In this document: piece by piece, positions 32,350 through 45,755 of the stretch
Layout of the letters: each line of letters opens with the position of its first letter
Numbering within the stretch: position 1 is the stretch's first letter
Source: Terramyces sp. JEL0728
Taxonomy: Eukaryota; Chytridiomycota; Chytridiomycetes; Rhizophydiales; Terramycetaceae
Reading direction: 5' to 3'
DNA length: 64,000 nucleotides
Assembly (NCBI GenBank): GCA_027603945.1
Contig: JADIIU010000044.1
Location: 39,866 to 103,865 of the forward strand
Notes under the pieces: generated by a model
Told to the model about the DNA's origin: nothing
The model's input: only the letters and a program-made list of their open reading frames with translations
The model's database searches: none
Made by a program: the position numbers and the translations under genes

Positions 32350-33907
32350 ATGATAAAGGCAGCCCAACTCGATCCTTCGTTAATACTACCATACGAAATT
32401 GTCATAAAGATTTTACTATACCTTCCTTCAATCGCTCACCTGCAAGCAGTCAGCAAATCCTTCAGAAATGTCATTAACAGCAATATGATATGGACGCTAA
32501 TTTTACACAGAGAAAACAAATTCAAAGAGCAGCCAGTTTTACAACTATCGAAGGAGTATGTAAAATATTCAAAATCGCCTCGCTTAATGTTTAAAGAGCT
32601 CTGTTTGCTCTCTTTGAAATATTCTAATCCTCCAAATGTAATTGAAATCGGAATTGTGGAATCAACTCGGGATCACAGAAATCAAAGCATAGGAGAAACC
32701 ATTGATGATTTGCAAACAACATTTTGGTCTTCCAAAGGATCCGAGATGGATGTGGATGAATTTTTGGACTATCAAATGATTTCAAAGTGTTTAATTACCA
32801 GAATTGAAATTAAACCATTTTTGGCTCAGTTTCAATCCGGATTGCCCTGTTATGCTCCCAGATGTGTTTCATTTTCTGTTGGCTGCAGCCAAGATGAATA
32901 TCATTTCCATTCCAAAGAATTTCCAATGATCAATACAAACAGTAAGCGATGCTAATATTAGAACTGCAAGTGTTTGAAATCGAACCTCAGATTGGTAAAT
33001 ATGTTCGAGTAAATTTAATTGGAAAAGTACAAACACAGCCGCTTGATGATTTATACTATACCTGCCTTGAAAAAGTAGAAATACTTGGAATCCCAGTATG
33101 TAAGAGTGTATTCCAGCATTATACCGAATTGCAAGCAGTTTTCCAAAACTGGGCTTTGGACAGAAACGAGTCTCTCATGGATGACGATTATAATTTGAAT
33201 ACTTCGGATATGGATAAGGAAGCACTAGCATATGATGAATGCACAGAGCTACTCAAACAGCGTGAATTCGATAAAGTAGTTTCAATGATGTTTTCAGCAA
33301 AGAAGCAAAGTTCCAAGTTGAGGTCTCCAGAATTCTTGAATATTTATGAATCTTTTGCAAAAGAACACATAAAAGCTTGCGAGCTATTTTTCAACTATGC
33401 AATCAATCGGATTAACGGCAGAGAGCGTTTCACACATGCGGAAGCATTACTGATAGGTACATGCATTTAATTTAGGCCGACTGTCGATAATGTTCAACGA
33501 ATACCGTATACTAATATCTGGCATTCAAAGACAACAAGTAACTTATCCTAATATAGATTGAATGCACTCTGGATTTAGGACTTATGTTTGAACAGGCAAA
33601 CCCAGAAATTTCATATGTCGTTTATAGAATTGGTGGAATAGCACAAAAGGAGTTTGAAATGCTCATAAAAGCTGGAAAGTATGACCAAGCAGCTGTTTTC
33701 GTTTATGAAAGATTTGCAAACTCTGATTATCATAACGAATTAGCAAGAATGAGCGACAATTATGGATTAAAAATTACAGCGAGGATCACAAAGACCCTTT
33801 TGACATTTGAAGTACTTTCTGATGATATTTTGGATTCAATAATGACGGTGTTTGAACATGACAACCACACTACCTTTGCTGAACATCTGCTTGAATTAAG
33901 CCAATAA
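32350..33907 (+). CDS. F-box protein with C-terminal extension
   Basis: 499 residues from exons 32350-32941, 32962-33456, 33476-33537 and 33557-33907. The F-box is LILPYEIVIKILLYLPSIAH followed by LQAVSKSFRNVINSNMIWTLIL near the N-terminus. Next comes a beta-rich module (TRIEIKPF, KYVRVNLIGK, YYTCLEKVEILG) that resembles galactose-binding-like or discoidin folds seen in some F-box proteins. The C-terminal half is helical and unrecognised (AYDECTELLKQREFDKVVSM onward). By family it should recruit substrates to an SCF ubiquitin ligase; the substrate is unknown. Introns are 20, 19 and 19 nt. Confidence 0.75.
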
Positions 33908-33940
33908 AATGTTAATTTGTATTTAAAACTGATGTATTCA

Positions 33941-35253
33941 TTAATCTGCAAGCTCATCCACCTCATCTTCAGAACCTTCCTCTTCCTCTTCAGGACTCTG
34001 AATCATTTCCAAGATTGGATTCAATCTAGTTTCTCTCCAAAAATCATCCGTATATGGATTTTTTGGATCGTCAGCAGTTGGTGGTGCCAGCCAATAATTT
34101 AAGGCAACATGGGGTTCACTTTTTCCAAACGATGTAACTTCATGGAACCATCCTGCAGGCAAGTACAGCGTTTCATTTGGAAGTAAGTCAACTATTACTT
34201 TTGAGGCTTTGGAAATCAGTGGGAATTCTTTTGATTCTTTCCCAGCCATGATTTCAACAGGAACTCTGCTAAACGATGGCGGATTTTCAGATTCATCAAT
34301 CTTTTGTTTCTTGTTTGCAGATTCATTTGATATTGTCCTCTTATTTCCCTTTTCTTGATGCTCTTCTAAATCCAAAGCCAACCCACCTTCAATTTTGAAC
34401 ATTTCATCCATCAGCTACAATTATAACCAATTACCTCATCCAAAACCTTTTCCAATTCTTCTTTATCTTCCTCATCAGCGTTTTCCAGAGCAAATTCTGC
34501 TTGTTCTACTTTCCATCTAGCAACATCTATTAGATATGCCCCATCCCCACGAATCTTTTCGTTTTCATCATTCTCATATTCAATTAATCCGTTGCGGAAT
34601 ACTCTAGAAATTGTTCCGCAAGTGTACATTTTATCAGCATCTTTTGGAGAAAACAGAGTGAATCTCTTTCTTCCCTGCTTCAACAAGTAAAAATTGTCGT
34701 GAAAGTCATGATGCAGTCCAGTAGTAGCCCCCTTTTCTGATCCCATTCCAATCCAGAGATTGATTTGAAACAGTATTAATCCGCTGAAAATATCCAATGC
34801 AAACGGAATATTTGAAATCATGAAATCCAGTGGTGGAGCAGCAAAAGATTTAATTAATTTCTCTTGCACCTCAACTTCTTCTGCATCATCCTCGCTATCT
34901 GATCCAAGGTCTTCCTCTTCGTCAATTTCATCGTCTTCTTGATATTGGGTAGTAAGGTACAAGTTTCCTTTTGGCAGTTCCTCTACAAACTCTGCAAATT
35001 TCATCTTGGTCCTAGTATTACCATGCCCGAATGATCCATTCTTTTTCCTTTCTACTTGGACTACTCTATCTCCACAAGTAGATTTCAGATGATCCAAGGT
35101 TAGCCAATCTAACGCTGCAGGGAATCCAATAAGAATGCAGGGGGTTCTTGTGATGATATATTTTTCAAAAAATTCAACTGGATCAATGTTTACATCTACA
35201 CGACTGATTTTCCAGTTGTTTTTAGGATGAAATCCAGTGTATTCCAACTTCAT
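33941..35253 (-). CDS. JmjC/cupin-8 Fe(II)/2-oxoglutarate-dependent oxygenase
   Basis: 430 residues from the ATG at 35253 (MKLEYTGFHPKNNW), with one 20-nt intron (34415-34434). The iron-binding HxD is in TTGLHHDFHDNFYLL, and the distal His in LYLPAGWFHEVTSFG, with GRKRFTLFSPKDADKMY between. Acidic insertions (about 110-135 and the C-terminus) are unusual for the fold. The domain is of the single-JmjC, cupin_8 kind (JMJD7, TYW5, FIH relatives); whether it acts on protein or RNA cannot be told. It is convergent with the F-box gene, 33 nt between stops. Confidence 0.85.
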
Positions 35254-35409
35254 TTTTGCAGACAAAAAAATTTATTAGGAAATCCTCTCATTTGCCTGAA
35301 TGAATTATCGATAAATTAGATGATCGTACTCCTCAATTCAATCGTACTCTACAACTTTGGTTTGATTTTAAATTCACAAATATCTGAGGATTCAAGCGAT
35401 TTTGATTAG

Positions 35410-35772
35410 ATGAAACTTTTCTCCACGATGTCGTTCAATCCACTTGATAGAAGTCCCACCCTGCAAAAAATAAATAGAGATATTACCCCATTCAGAAAGG
35501 ATGAATTGATGAAAATCGCATTGGCAGACGAAAAACCTCCAAAACCATTGCCAAGTGCCTGCTGCGGAAGTTCCTGCGACCCTTGTGTACTTACGCTGTA
35601 TGCCCAAGAACTAAAAATATGGAAAGAGTGTCACCATGAAAAGTGGAATAAAATACAGCTGGAGGATACAAGTGAGCTGAAAACTGATTCAAAAACACAG
35701 AACAAATTGGAAACCAATGAACAGTCCTTGAAAAAATCAAGTAGTTGGAATATATTAAAATTGGATTGGTGA
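35410..35772 (+). CDS. OXLD1-like small protein (oxidoreductase-like domain)
   Basis: 120 codons, no intron. The core PLPSACCGSSCDPCVLTLYA matches the short 'oxidoreductase-like' domain with CCxSxCxxC and a following helix (QELKIWKECHH), as in mitochondrial OXLD1. A later ATG at 35428 (MSFNPLDRSP) is also a possible start. The polar tail is not part of the family. The TGA stop at 35770-35772 directly abuts the stop of the convergent MRP49-like gene, leaving no intergenic base. Confidence 0.75.
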   Translation: MKLFSTMSFNPLDRSPTLQKINRDITPFRKDELMKIALADEKPPKPLPSACCGSSCDPCVLTLYAQELKIWKECHHEKWNKIQLEDTSELKTDSKTQNKLETNEQSLKKSSSWNILKLDW

Positions 35773-36096
35773 TTACAGTTTACCACTAGCCTCAACCAAT
35801 TTGTTGTATATTTGAGTTGTCGTTTTGCAATCGTTGATTGCCAATTCTGCTTCTTTATCGCCTTTGATTTCAATTTTGCATTCGTCTGCGAATTCAGTAG
35901 TGAATTTGATTTCTCTATTATTGTCGTATATTCTTGGTAATTCATTGACATAAAAAGAGGAAATTGGACCCAACAGCTTGCACGTCTCTTTACCAAAAAC
36001 GACTTTTATCTGTTTGATTGACGGGAATTTCTGTATTCCATTTCCTGCTTTTAAATTGGCTTGAAGGGCTCTGAACCCAAATGTTGCGATTGACAT
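35773..36096 (-). CDS. MRP49: Mitochondrial ribosomal protein, MRP49-like (complete)
   Basis: 107 codons without introns; complete version of the gene cut at the window start. L51/S25/CI-B8-type signs are the early strand IKQIKVVFG, SSFYVNELPRIYDNNREIKF and a C-terminal helix TTTQIYNKLVEASGK. The length is close to yeast MRP49 (about 137) or slightly shorter. It is divergent from the DDT gene. Confidence 0.65.
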   Translation of the reverse strand: MSIATFGFRALQANLKAGNGIQKFPSIKQIKVVFGKETCKLLGPISSFYVNELPRIYDNNREIKFTTEFADECKIEIKGDKEAELAINDCKTTTQIYNKLVEASGKL

Positions 36097-36183
36097 TTTA
36101 AAAAAAATTTTAAAAATGAATTCGAATATTACAATTATCTAGAGACAGCTGGCAATAATACCGTTTATTTGTAATATTCGTGA

Positions 36184-37508
36184 ATGGCGAGTGAGGTGAT
36201 TGAAATAGATCATGATCTGTATAATATTCACCACCATATTATGGTGATGCTGAAATTGATGCTCCTGAAATTGATGCTGCTGAAATTGATGCTGCTGAAA
36301 AAGAACCTTTAAAAATGCGTGTCCAAATAATATTTTCCTATCGGACAAAATCTATGAATCAAAACAAACTTATTGAAACTTCATTTCAAGTTTACTTTTT
36401 CTTTCAGGTATTTAAAAAGTATCTGGAAATTCCAGATTTCTCTCCAATGGATCTGGAAATGGCGATATTTGGGAAAATCCTTGCAACTGATTATCAAATT
36501 GACAAGAAAAAGGAAGGAGGAATGGATGCGATTTCAAATGAAACAAAAGTTGCGGAAGCAAAGGAAGTAGTTGCTGAAAAAGAAGATATCATGCAAGATT
36601 GGATGGATAACAAGGAATTACAGGATGGCCTCTTGGAACACTTGATTGAAGCCCTATTGCCTTTAATTAGTCCGCAGAAAAAATACAACTATCAGACTTG
36701 GCCTTATTTATTAAAGAAAGCAATTGATCAAAATTTGCATGATTTCTATCATCACGAAAACCCATTGAAAGTTACATATTCAATGAAATTTGATAGTATT
36801 CAAAGAAACGAACATCCATTTTATATACTTTCTGCGTTGGATAAGCTTCAAATATTGAATTACCTTTGCATGTGGAGCTTATCTGAAGGTTCAATCAAGC
36901 AGGCAATAAATGATGCCGCAGCTAAAAAGGACACTGGGCTATTGGTAAGCCATTGCGTACTAATCATAGAGAGGAACCCCTTGCGGCTTTGATAGAAACA
37001 AGAACAAGATCTGGCATGTTGGCCAAACATCAAGACTGTACTTTCAAAACAAGACCAAATGGGCCATTGTTTCGTCTTCAATTGAAGAATTGGAGGTATT
37101 TGGCGATCATTTATGGCCAATTGGCCCTGAAGGTATTTTTATCTAACTTGGGTTTCTTGAAGGCTCACATCAATTCACAGATAACCATACCCTTGAAAGA
37201 AAAAAGAGAAAAAGAAAGAATTGAAAAGCAATTGGAAAAAGAGCGCAGAGAAAGGTTGGAAGAAACCAAACGGTTGAAATTGGAAAGATTAAAAAAAAGG
37301 AGAGAAATTGATATGAATTACAAAGCCAATACTAGGAAAAGATCTAAACAAACTAATTTCAAAGCTTACTTTGCTAGCGAAAGCGACAGCGAAGAAGACT
37401 ATGTTCCTAGATCGCGTAGAGTGATTGAAACCTCAGACAGTGAAGGTATCTCGTATTAATGTAGACAAAGAAAACGAATCTGATAATATGGATCCATTGC
37501 TAGCATGA
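36184..37508 (+). CDS. DDT/WHIM chromatin factor, second copy, first acceptor mutated
   Basis: Same structure as 301-1610: exons 36184-36218, 36245-36944, 36970-37132, 37152-37445 and 37465-37508. The N-terminal EIDAA repeat has one more 15-nt unit. The first intron's acceptor reads GG (36243-36244) where copy one has AG. If it is not spliced there, translation would have to start at an internal ATG such as 36315 and lose the acidic N-terminus. The last intron (37446-37464) differs at 2 of 19 bases from copy one. Confidence 0.7.
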
Positions 37509-37616
37509 GGATCCCTGGCTGCATTCACCGATAATAAATATTGGAGTTCAACGATTTTTAGTTTCTACTTAACCCTAACCCTTGGCACTTTAAATAACAA
37601 AAAAAATATCGAAAAG

Positions 37617-37847
37617 TTATCCAACCAATTCTAAAAACCGATGACGAACGGAATGTAAAAGTTCAACCCGACTTCTTGTACGAGAGGTCTGCGGTTCGAG
37701 ATACTTTATAATTGCACACCTTTCCATCACCTTGTTACATGTAAAGATGCATTTTACAATCTGAGGTTTTATTGGTTGGTTTTTGAGGACTGAATTCCCA
37801 ATTGGATTCAACACAGGCATGTCATATAGCCAAAGGATTATTGTCAT
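37617..37847 (-). CDS. Small ORF of 76 codons, second copy
   Basis: Second copy of the ORF at 1709-1939 with one replacement (SARHRF to SVRHRF). The frame is intact. No function is recognised. Confidence 0.33.
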   Translation of the reverse strand: MTIILWLYDMPVLNPIGNSVLKNQPIKPQIVKCIFTCNKVMERCAIIKYLEPQTSRTRSRVELLHSVRHRFLELVG

Positions 37848-37876
37848 AAATTATCGTTCAAATTTATTACATACGC

Positions 37877-38503
37877 TCATTCTTTACAGTCACTCTTCTT
37901 GTACTCTTGGATCGGAGTAGAAAATGCAGCTTTTCTCCCAAATGAGACGCTGGCTGCACTACATTCTTTTCCAGCATGGTCTGTCCAAAAAGTAATTGGC
38001 TTGTCAAACTTTTTTCTCAATTCCTGCAATCAAAGTTTACTTACTTCTAGAGGAAGCTCTGCTCCTAATTTGCGAGTAGGTGGGAATATTTCAGAGTGGG
38101 CAAAATCACCAGAAGTCGTAGTTTCCCAGTGGTTTCCTGCATCGCTCTTGGGAACTTGGTCTTCATGCCTACATTATTACGGATTACATTGCGCGTTTAA
38201 CCAATTCAGCTTCTAGTAATTGCCGTCTCTTTCCCAAGCTCATTTGAACAGGCCTTAGTGACGCGGAATACGTATCTGAATGAGTCGTGTGGTATGATGG
38301 TTTATCCTTGCTGTTATTCTTCAAGATATCCTGCTTTAATAATCATATACATCGTGTCCTTGCTTGGACAAGAGGATAATATTTGACCTTTCTTTCATAA
38401 TTTTATCTCCTACAGCACGCTCTTCAACCCAATTGTCTAACAGTGTCGCTCCGACTCCATTATGCTTGTTCCATGCTGAGGAATGTCCAGATTGTTGTCT
38501 CAT
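37877..38503 (-). CDS. SPAG8-like protein, second copy
   Basis: Same exon layout as 1969-2595, with introns 38331-38350, 38169-38187 and 38024-38044. Two of the three introns carry a base change while donor, branch and acceptor are kept, which supports the models. The longer ATG option is at 38623. Confidence 0.53.
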
Positions 38504-38641
38504 TATCAAGTTACTTGTAAAAAGTTTGACACACGTCATTTTGGTAGATGGCCAATCAAAACAATCGCAAGTAAAATTGAATTCCATTGTCTCCAGAAAA
38601 TCAAATCCATTCTTTATTCCCATTTCTTCACAACATTAAGG

Positions 38642-40536
<1,895 letters not shown>

Positions 40537-40719
40537 AGGTAAGTGAAGCTAACCTAGATGGATCAAATCTCTCGTATTGCCAATACCAATAAAATTATAT
40601 TTGTTGATTTCTTAATATTTGTAACTAGTGTTTGCAAGTGCACGGAAATATATTTCTGCTTAAGCCTGTCAGCTGATGTGCTATTCGCTTGTGAAATCGG
40701 GCCAACCGACTTTGACAAA

Positions 40720-42360
40720 ATGTCATCTTACACTCGTCAAGAAGTTGCAACACACAGTTCGGATAAAAGCGCATGGATCATCATTGATTCGATTGTATAC
40801 GATATCACAAAGTTTGCTTCTTTGCATCCGTAATCTAATTCTAAAAGTAGCGGAGGTGAATTGTTGATTTTGGAACATGCAGGAAAGGATGCAACCGAAA
40901 TCTTTTACGCATTCCACAGACAAGATGTCTTGCAAAAATACAAGCGATTGCAAATTGGATCTATCACCAATGAAAAGCAACAAATAATCCAGAACACTCC
41001 GGGATCAATTTCCCAAGTTCCTTATGCAGAACCAAGCTCTTTGCAAGGTATGTACCCGGCAATCACCCACCATGGACTTGATACTAACGTTAGGCTTCCA
41101 CTCTCCATACTTTAATGAAAGCCACAAAAAGTTCAGACAAGCTGTCAGACACTTTGTACAGACTGAAATCTTGCCTGAAGCAGCCTCTTTCGATGATGCT
41201 GGAAAGGTTGCTTCCAAAGAAATGTTTAAAAAGATGGGAGAATTCGGATTATTGGCCACTAGAATGGGACCAGGTCCTCACTTGAAGGCATTCAAACTAC
41301 CAGGAGGTGTAAAGCCTGAAGAATTTGATTATTTCCATGAACAAATTGCCCACGAGGAAGTTTGCACGCTTGGATATCCAGGATATCAAGATTCACTTGG
41401 AACTGGAATGGTGATTGGACTACCTCCTGTCATGAACTTTGCAAGAAAGGAAGTCAGAGACAAGGTAGTTAGGGAAGTTTTGACTGGACAAAAAACCATC
41501 AGTTTGGCTATCAGTGAACCAAACGCCGGGTCGGATGTAGCTGCCATTGCTACCACTGCTGTTAAGACTCCTGACGGCAAACACTACATTGTAAACGGAG
41601 TAAAGAAATGGATTACAAATGGAAGCTTCAGTGACTATTTCTCCACTGCTGTCTTGACTGGAAAGGGACACGGAGGAATTTCCATGTTGCTCATTGAAAG
41701 AACTGAAGGAGTCGAAACTAAAGGAATCAAGACCTCTTATTCATCATCTGCCGGAACTGCTTACATCATATTTGAAAATGTCAAAGTTCCTGTTGAAAAC
41801 CTTTTGGGTAAAGAAGGAGGTGGCTTCCTAGTAATTATGGTAATCTTTGTTAATGTAGTTCAACTTTAACCATGAAAGATGGTTCATTGTAGCCGGCATG
41901 GTCGCAGCATCCAGAAAGATTGTGGAAGAATGCTTCAAGTGGGCAAACCAAAGAAAGGTGTTTGGAAAATCTTTGTTGGAACAGCCTGTTATTAGAAACA
42001 AATTGGCACACATGGTTAGTATTTATCTCACAATAGGTGTCCCAAGTTGAATCTACAAACAACTGGTTGGAAAACATCACTTATCAAATGACAAAAATGT
42101 CATACAAAGAGGCTGCGATAAAGTTGGGCGGTCCAATTGCTTTGTTGAAACTATTATCTACTCGTGTTGCGCACAATGTTGCAGACGAGTCCTGCCAAAT
42201 CTTTGGCGGAAGAGGCATTACAAAGACTGGTATGGGCAGATATGTTGAAGGATTCCAAAGAACTTACAAATTTGGTGCAATCCTTGGAGGCTCTGAAGAA
42301 ATTATGGCTGATCTTGGCATCCGCCAAGCAATGCGCAATTTCCCTGACGCTAGATTGTAA
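40720..42360 (+). CDS. Cytochrome b5 - acyl-CoA dehydrogenase, second copy
   Basis: Introns 40830-40847, 41048-41093, 41840-41858 and 42015-42036. The third is 19 nt instead of 20. Near the C-terminus two residues change (MPYKEAA to MSYKEAA and FPNARL to FPDARL). The haem and FAD motifs are unchanged. Confidence 0.93.
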
Positions 42361-42428
42361 TAAATTCAGTTTTACTTTTCACTTGTGGATAAAGTCCCGA
42401 GTCTTTTTTTTTGAATTTTTTTTTAAAA

Positions 42429-43607
42429 ATGGAGCATAAATTTCTAGTTGTTGCTGGCACATACGAACGACTACTTTATGGATTAAACGGATCATTTACA
42501 GACAAAGAACTTGTTCCTTCATTTATTTACCCTGCTCATATATCTTGTATCACAGCTTTAGCTTGCACACCGCGATTTTTGGCAACAGGCTCGACCGATG
42601 AACATGTTAAACTCTACGACCTAAAAATCAGAAAGGAAATAGGATCCTTAATGCACCATAGCGGAACTATCACTGGTCTCTCTTTTGTTGGGAAACACCA
42701 CCTTATCACAACTTCAGAGGATGGGTGCATCGGTATTGTTCGTACATCTGATTGGGAACATTTGAAGAGTTTGCAGGGCCATGCTGGGACAGTTGTTGGC
42801 CTGGATGTTCATCCAAGTGGAAAAGTTTTGCTAAGTGTTGGCAAAGATAAAACATTAAAATGCTGGGATTTGCAAAGAGCAATCTGCTCATTCTCAATGA
42901 AACTCTCTGCGCTTCCAAACAAGGTCAAGTGGTCTATTACAGGCGCTCATTTTGCCGTATTCTTTGACAAAATGGTTCAAATTAATTGCTTGGACAGCGG
43001 AAAAGTCATTGGAAAGGTAGAGCAAAAGTTTAGAATTAACAGCGGGTGTTTTGCTCAGGTAGACGACGGGGAAGAAAAGATAGATGTAATTGTGATTGGA
43101 GGAGATGACAGAATGCTGAAAATCTTCAAATTGGATGGCACTTTGGCTGGTGTTTGGGAGTCGGGCCATGATTTTCGAGTCAAGGATCTGTCTTTGTTGG
43201 AAGGTACAAACGTCCTGGCTACATGCGGATCAGATGGCACTATTTTTGTTTGGGACCTGCAAGATTGCTTCAACCAACTTGAGGCAGCTGGTGAAAATAC
43301 CGCTAAAATTACTCCGCAGATATCCACTTACAATGCAAAGTGTAGACTAACTTGCATATGCATTGTTGATGCAAAAGATGTCAAACAAAAGAAAAAGCAA
43401 ATAGAAGCGCAACAAGATTGGCCAGAGTCAGACTATGAGGCAACCGAAAAGAAGCCAAAGATCAGTGTTACCTATGAAGATGGAAAACCAAAGACAGAAA
43501 TCAAAAAGAAGATCAAGAAAATCAAAAAGAAGACAAACACACTTACGATGGACAAGAAGGGGAAACCATTACGGTTTCCTAAGGCTTCAAAGAAGGGCAA
43601 TAACTAA
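42429..43607 (+). CDS. MAK11: MAK11/PAK1IP1-like WD40 protein, second copy
   Basis: 392 codons. Six residues differ from copy one (Thr/Ala, Met/Ile, Val/Ala, His/Asp, Lys/Glu, Thr/Ala). At the His/Asp site this copy has the canonical WD ending (VWDL). Confidence 0.88.
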   Translation: MEHKFLVVAGTYERLLYGLNGSFTDKELVPSFIYPAHISCITALACTPRFLATGSTDEHVKLYDLKIRKEIGSLMHHSGTITGLSFVGKHHLITTSEDGCIGIVRTSDWEHLKSLQGHAGTVVGLDVHPSGKVLLSVGKDKTLKCWDLQRAICSFSMKLSALPNKVKWSITGAHFAVFFDKMVQINCLDSGKVIGKVEQKFRINSGCFAQVDDGEEKIDVIVIGGDDRMLKIFKLDGTLAGVWESGHDFRVKDLSLLEGTNVLATCGSDGTIFVWDLQDCFNQLEAAGENTAKITPQISTYNAKCRLTCICIVDAKDVKQKKKQIEAQQDWPESDYEATEKKPKISVTYEDGKPKTEIKKKIKKIKKKTNTLTMDKKGKPLRFPKASKKGNN

Positions 43608-43672
43608 TTTAATAAATGGCATTTATCTTCACATCTTGTCTATTTTCCTCTGTATTTGGCTACCAGATTGTC

Positions 43673-43695
43673 GTGGATGGAAAATCCCCATCCAC
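43673..43695. other. 8-bp inverted repeat, second copy
   Basis: Arms GTGGATGG and CCATCCAC are the same as at 7766-7787, with a 7-nt loop of different sequence. Confidence 0.5.
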
Positions 43696-43731
43696 CTATG
43701 GATAAAGATAACCTTGCTTGATAAATATACC

Positions 43732-44412
43732 ATGAAGAATCCTCCAGCCAAAAACAAAGCTGTAGAAAAGAAACCTCAAAGTAGAAAATCAGGTTTCTAA
43801 TATTAACACCAGCTGTGCTAAATGAAGTTAAAAGATTAGCTGCAGCATTTGAAAAAGCCCAAGATGGAAGCGGAACTATTAACAAAGATCAATTCAAAAA
43901 TGTATTTAACATTAACGCAGGTCTTGGCAGCCAACATTGTTCATTGGTCAGCAGGAGCTCAGTTGCTATTCTTAGAGAGATTGTTTGACGCATTTGACAG
44001 TGACAGGAGCGGAACGATCGACTACAATGAATTCATTACTGGGCTGACGGTTTATTTTGAAGGCAGCGATATTCAAAAGAGCGAACGTACGACTCATTAA
44101 CGTAGTGACTTTTCAAATATACGATATCGACAAGAGCGGCGATATTCAACCGAAAGAATTGGTAAAAATAATGGCAGAGATGGTATGCTCTAATAACAGT
44201 AGTATAGCAGCTATTACAAGACTGACAAGGCCGATGAAGTCCAGAAAATTGTGCACCAGGTATTTGAAGATTTAGACATCAATGGCGATGGCTCACTCGT
44301 AATTTTTTTGATTAACTGAAAGAGCATAAATGAATTTCGTTTGATGACGATCAAGGAACCGCTTTTCACAGACTTTGTCGCGCAGTTCTTGGAAATTCCG
44401 AATCCAAATTAA
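43732..44412 (+). CDS. EF-hand calaxin/NCS-like protein, second copy
   Basis: Introns 43793-43812, 43902-43920, 44087-44105, 44183-44202 and 44299-44322. The fourth is 20 nt rather than 21. One Asn-to-Ser change lies in the Lys-rich N-terminus; EF-hand loops are unchanged. Confidence 0.75.
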
Positions 44413-44569
44413 TAAACTTAATGCTTGCTGTCTGTACCAAAGCACATGCACATTAATTCTCTTTGCTGTCCTCGGTATTCGCTATGGTCCTTTGTTTCAG
44501 ATCCCGACGCCCCAGCAGGCGCCATAAAAAATTAGTATATAGCCGAGTAGATTTTCTGAAATTTACATC

Positions 44570-45694
44570 ATGTCTGAAGAAAAGGAAATTCAGGAAACCC
44601 ATTTAGAGGTTGAAGAGTCTTCTACTCCAAGATCCTCTAGAGAATTGGCCCGTGGTGAAACCAAGTTCATTGATCGAAAAAAGAAAAAGATCAAGAACGA
44701 AGCTGGGTATCAATTTTACGAATTCAAAATTAAAGGCGGAAGTGTGGTTGATGACGTTGCGGTGCCTGTGTTGGTCTACACTGCATGGGCCGCAATTTGG
44801 AGTGTGGTTTACTTGCAATTTAAAATCAATGTTGGGATTCCACCAACCGTTATTACAATTCTATCTACAGTCCTTGGTTTGTTGCTGGTTTTCAGAACTA
44901 ACACATCCTACGACCGTTTCTGGGAAGCTAGAAAGTAATTGCGATTTTACCATAGGCTCTGGAGTACTCTATTTACACACAGTCGAAACCTTTCAAGGCT
45001 GGTTTGGTACGATGTCGAAGCAGGTGGCGATAGAAAAAAGGTTGCTGAAAAGTTTGGTGCTGTAAACTTGATTGTTGCATATGCTGTTGCCTGCAAGCAC
45101 TACTTGCGTGGGGAAAAAGGGTTCCACTATGAAGATTTGCACAATCTTTTGGTCCATGTCCCAGATTTCAAGCCAGGTCAATATCATCCAGAGACTGACT
45201 CGCTCCCGCTTGAAATTACTTTCCACTTGGCTTCCTACTTTAAGAGGGCAAGGAAAGATGGAATGGTGGACGCAGTTGCTGGTGGCCAAATGATCATTGC
45301 TTTGAATGGGTTGACTGACACTCTCAGCAGTTTCGAACGAATTGTATTCTCCCCTGTCCCAGTCGCGTATACAATTCACTTGAAGCAAATTGTCATGTTC
45401 TACTTGTTGTTCTTGCCATTCCAAATTTTCAGCACCGGCTACAATACCATTCTTATTACTTTCTTGGCATCCTTCTGTTTGCTCGGTATTGAAGCCATTG
45501 GCCATGAAATTGAAAATCCGTTCGGTTATGACCACAATGATCTTGACTTGCAAGGATTCTGTGACGAGTTGAAAGTTGAAATGGCTCAATTATGCGAACG
45601 TCCAACCAATTTAGAATCTCACACTTGGTCGTTGCCAGCAGAATTGTCGGATTTGACCAAATTGAAATTGTTTTCAAGCAGAAATAAACAATAG
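44570..45694 (+). CDS. Bestrophin paralogue A, second copy
   Basis: Intron 44935-44955. The protein is identical to that at 8663-9787; base changes are silent. Confidence 0.88.
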
Positions 45695-45755
45695 TTTTAA
45701 TTTACAACTTTCGTTGTTTCCTTGGCCGTTAATGGGGCACCGAATCTTTTCATCA

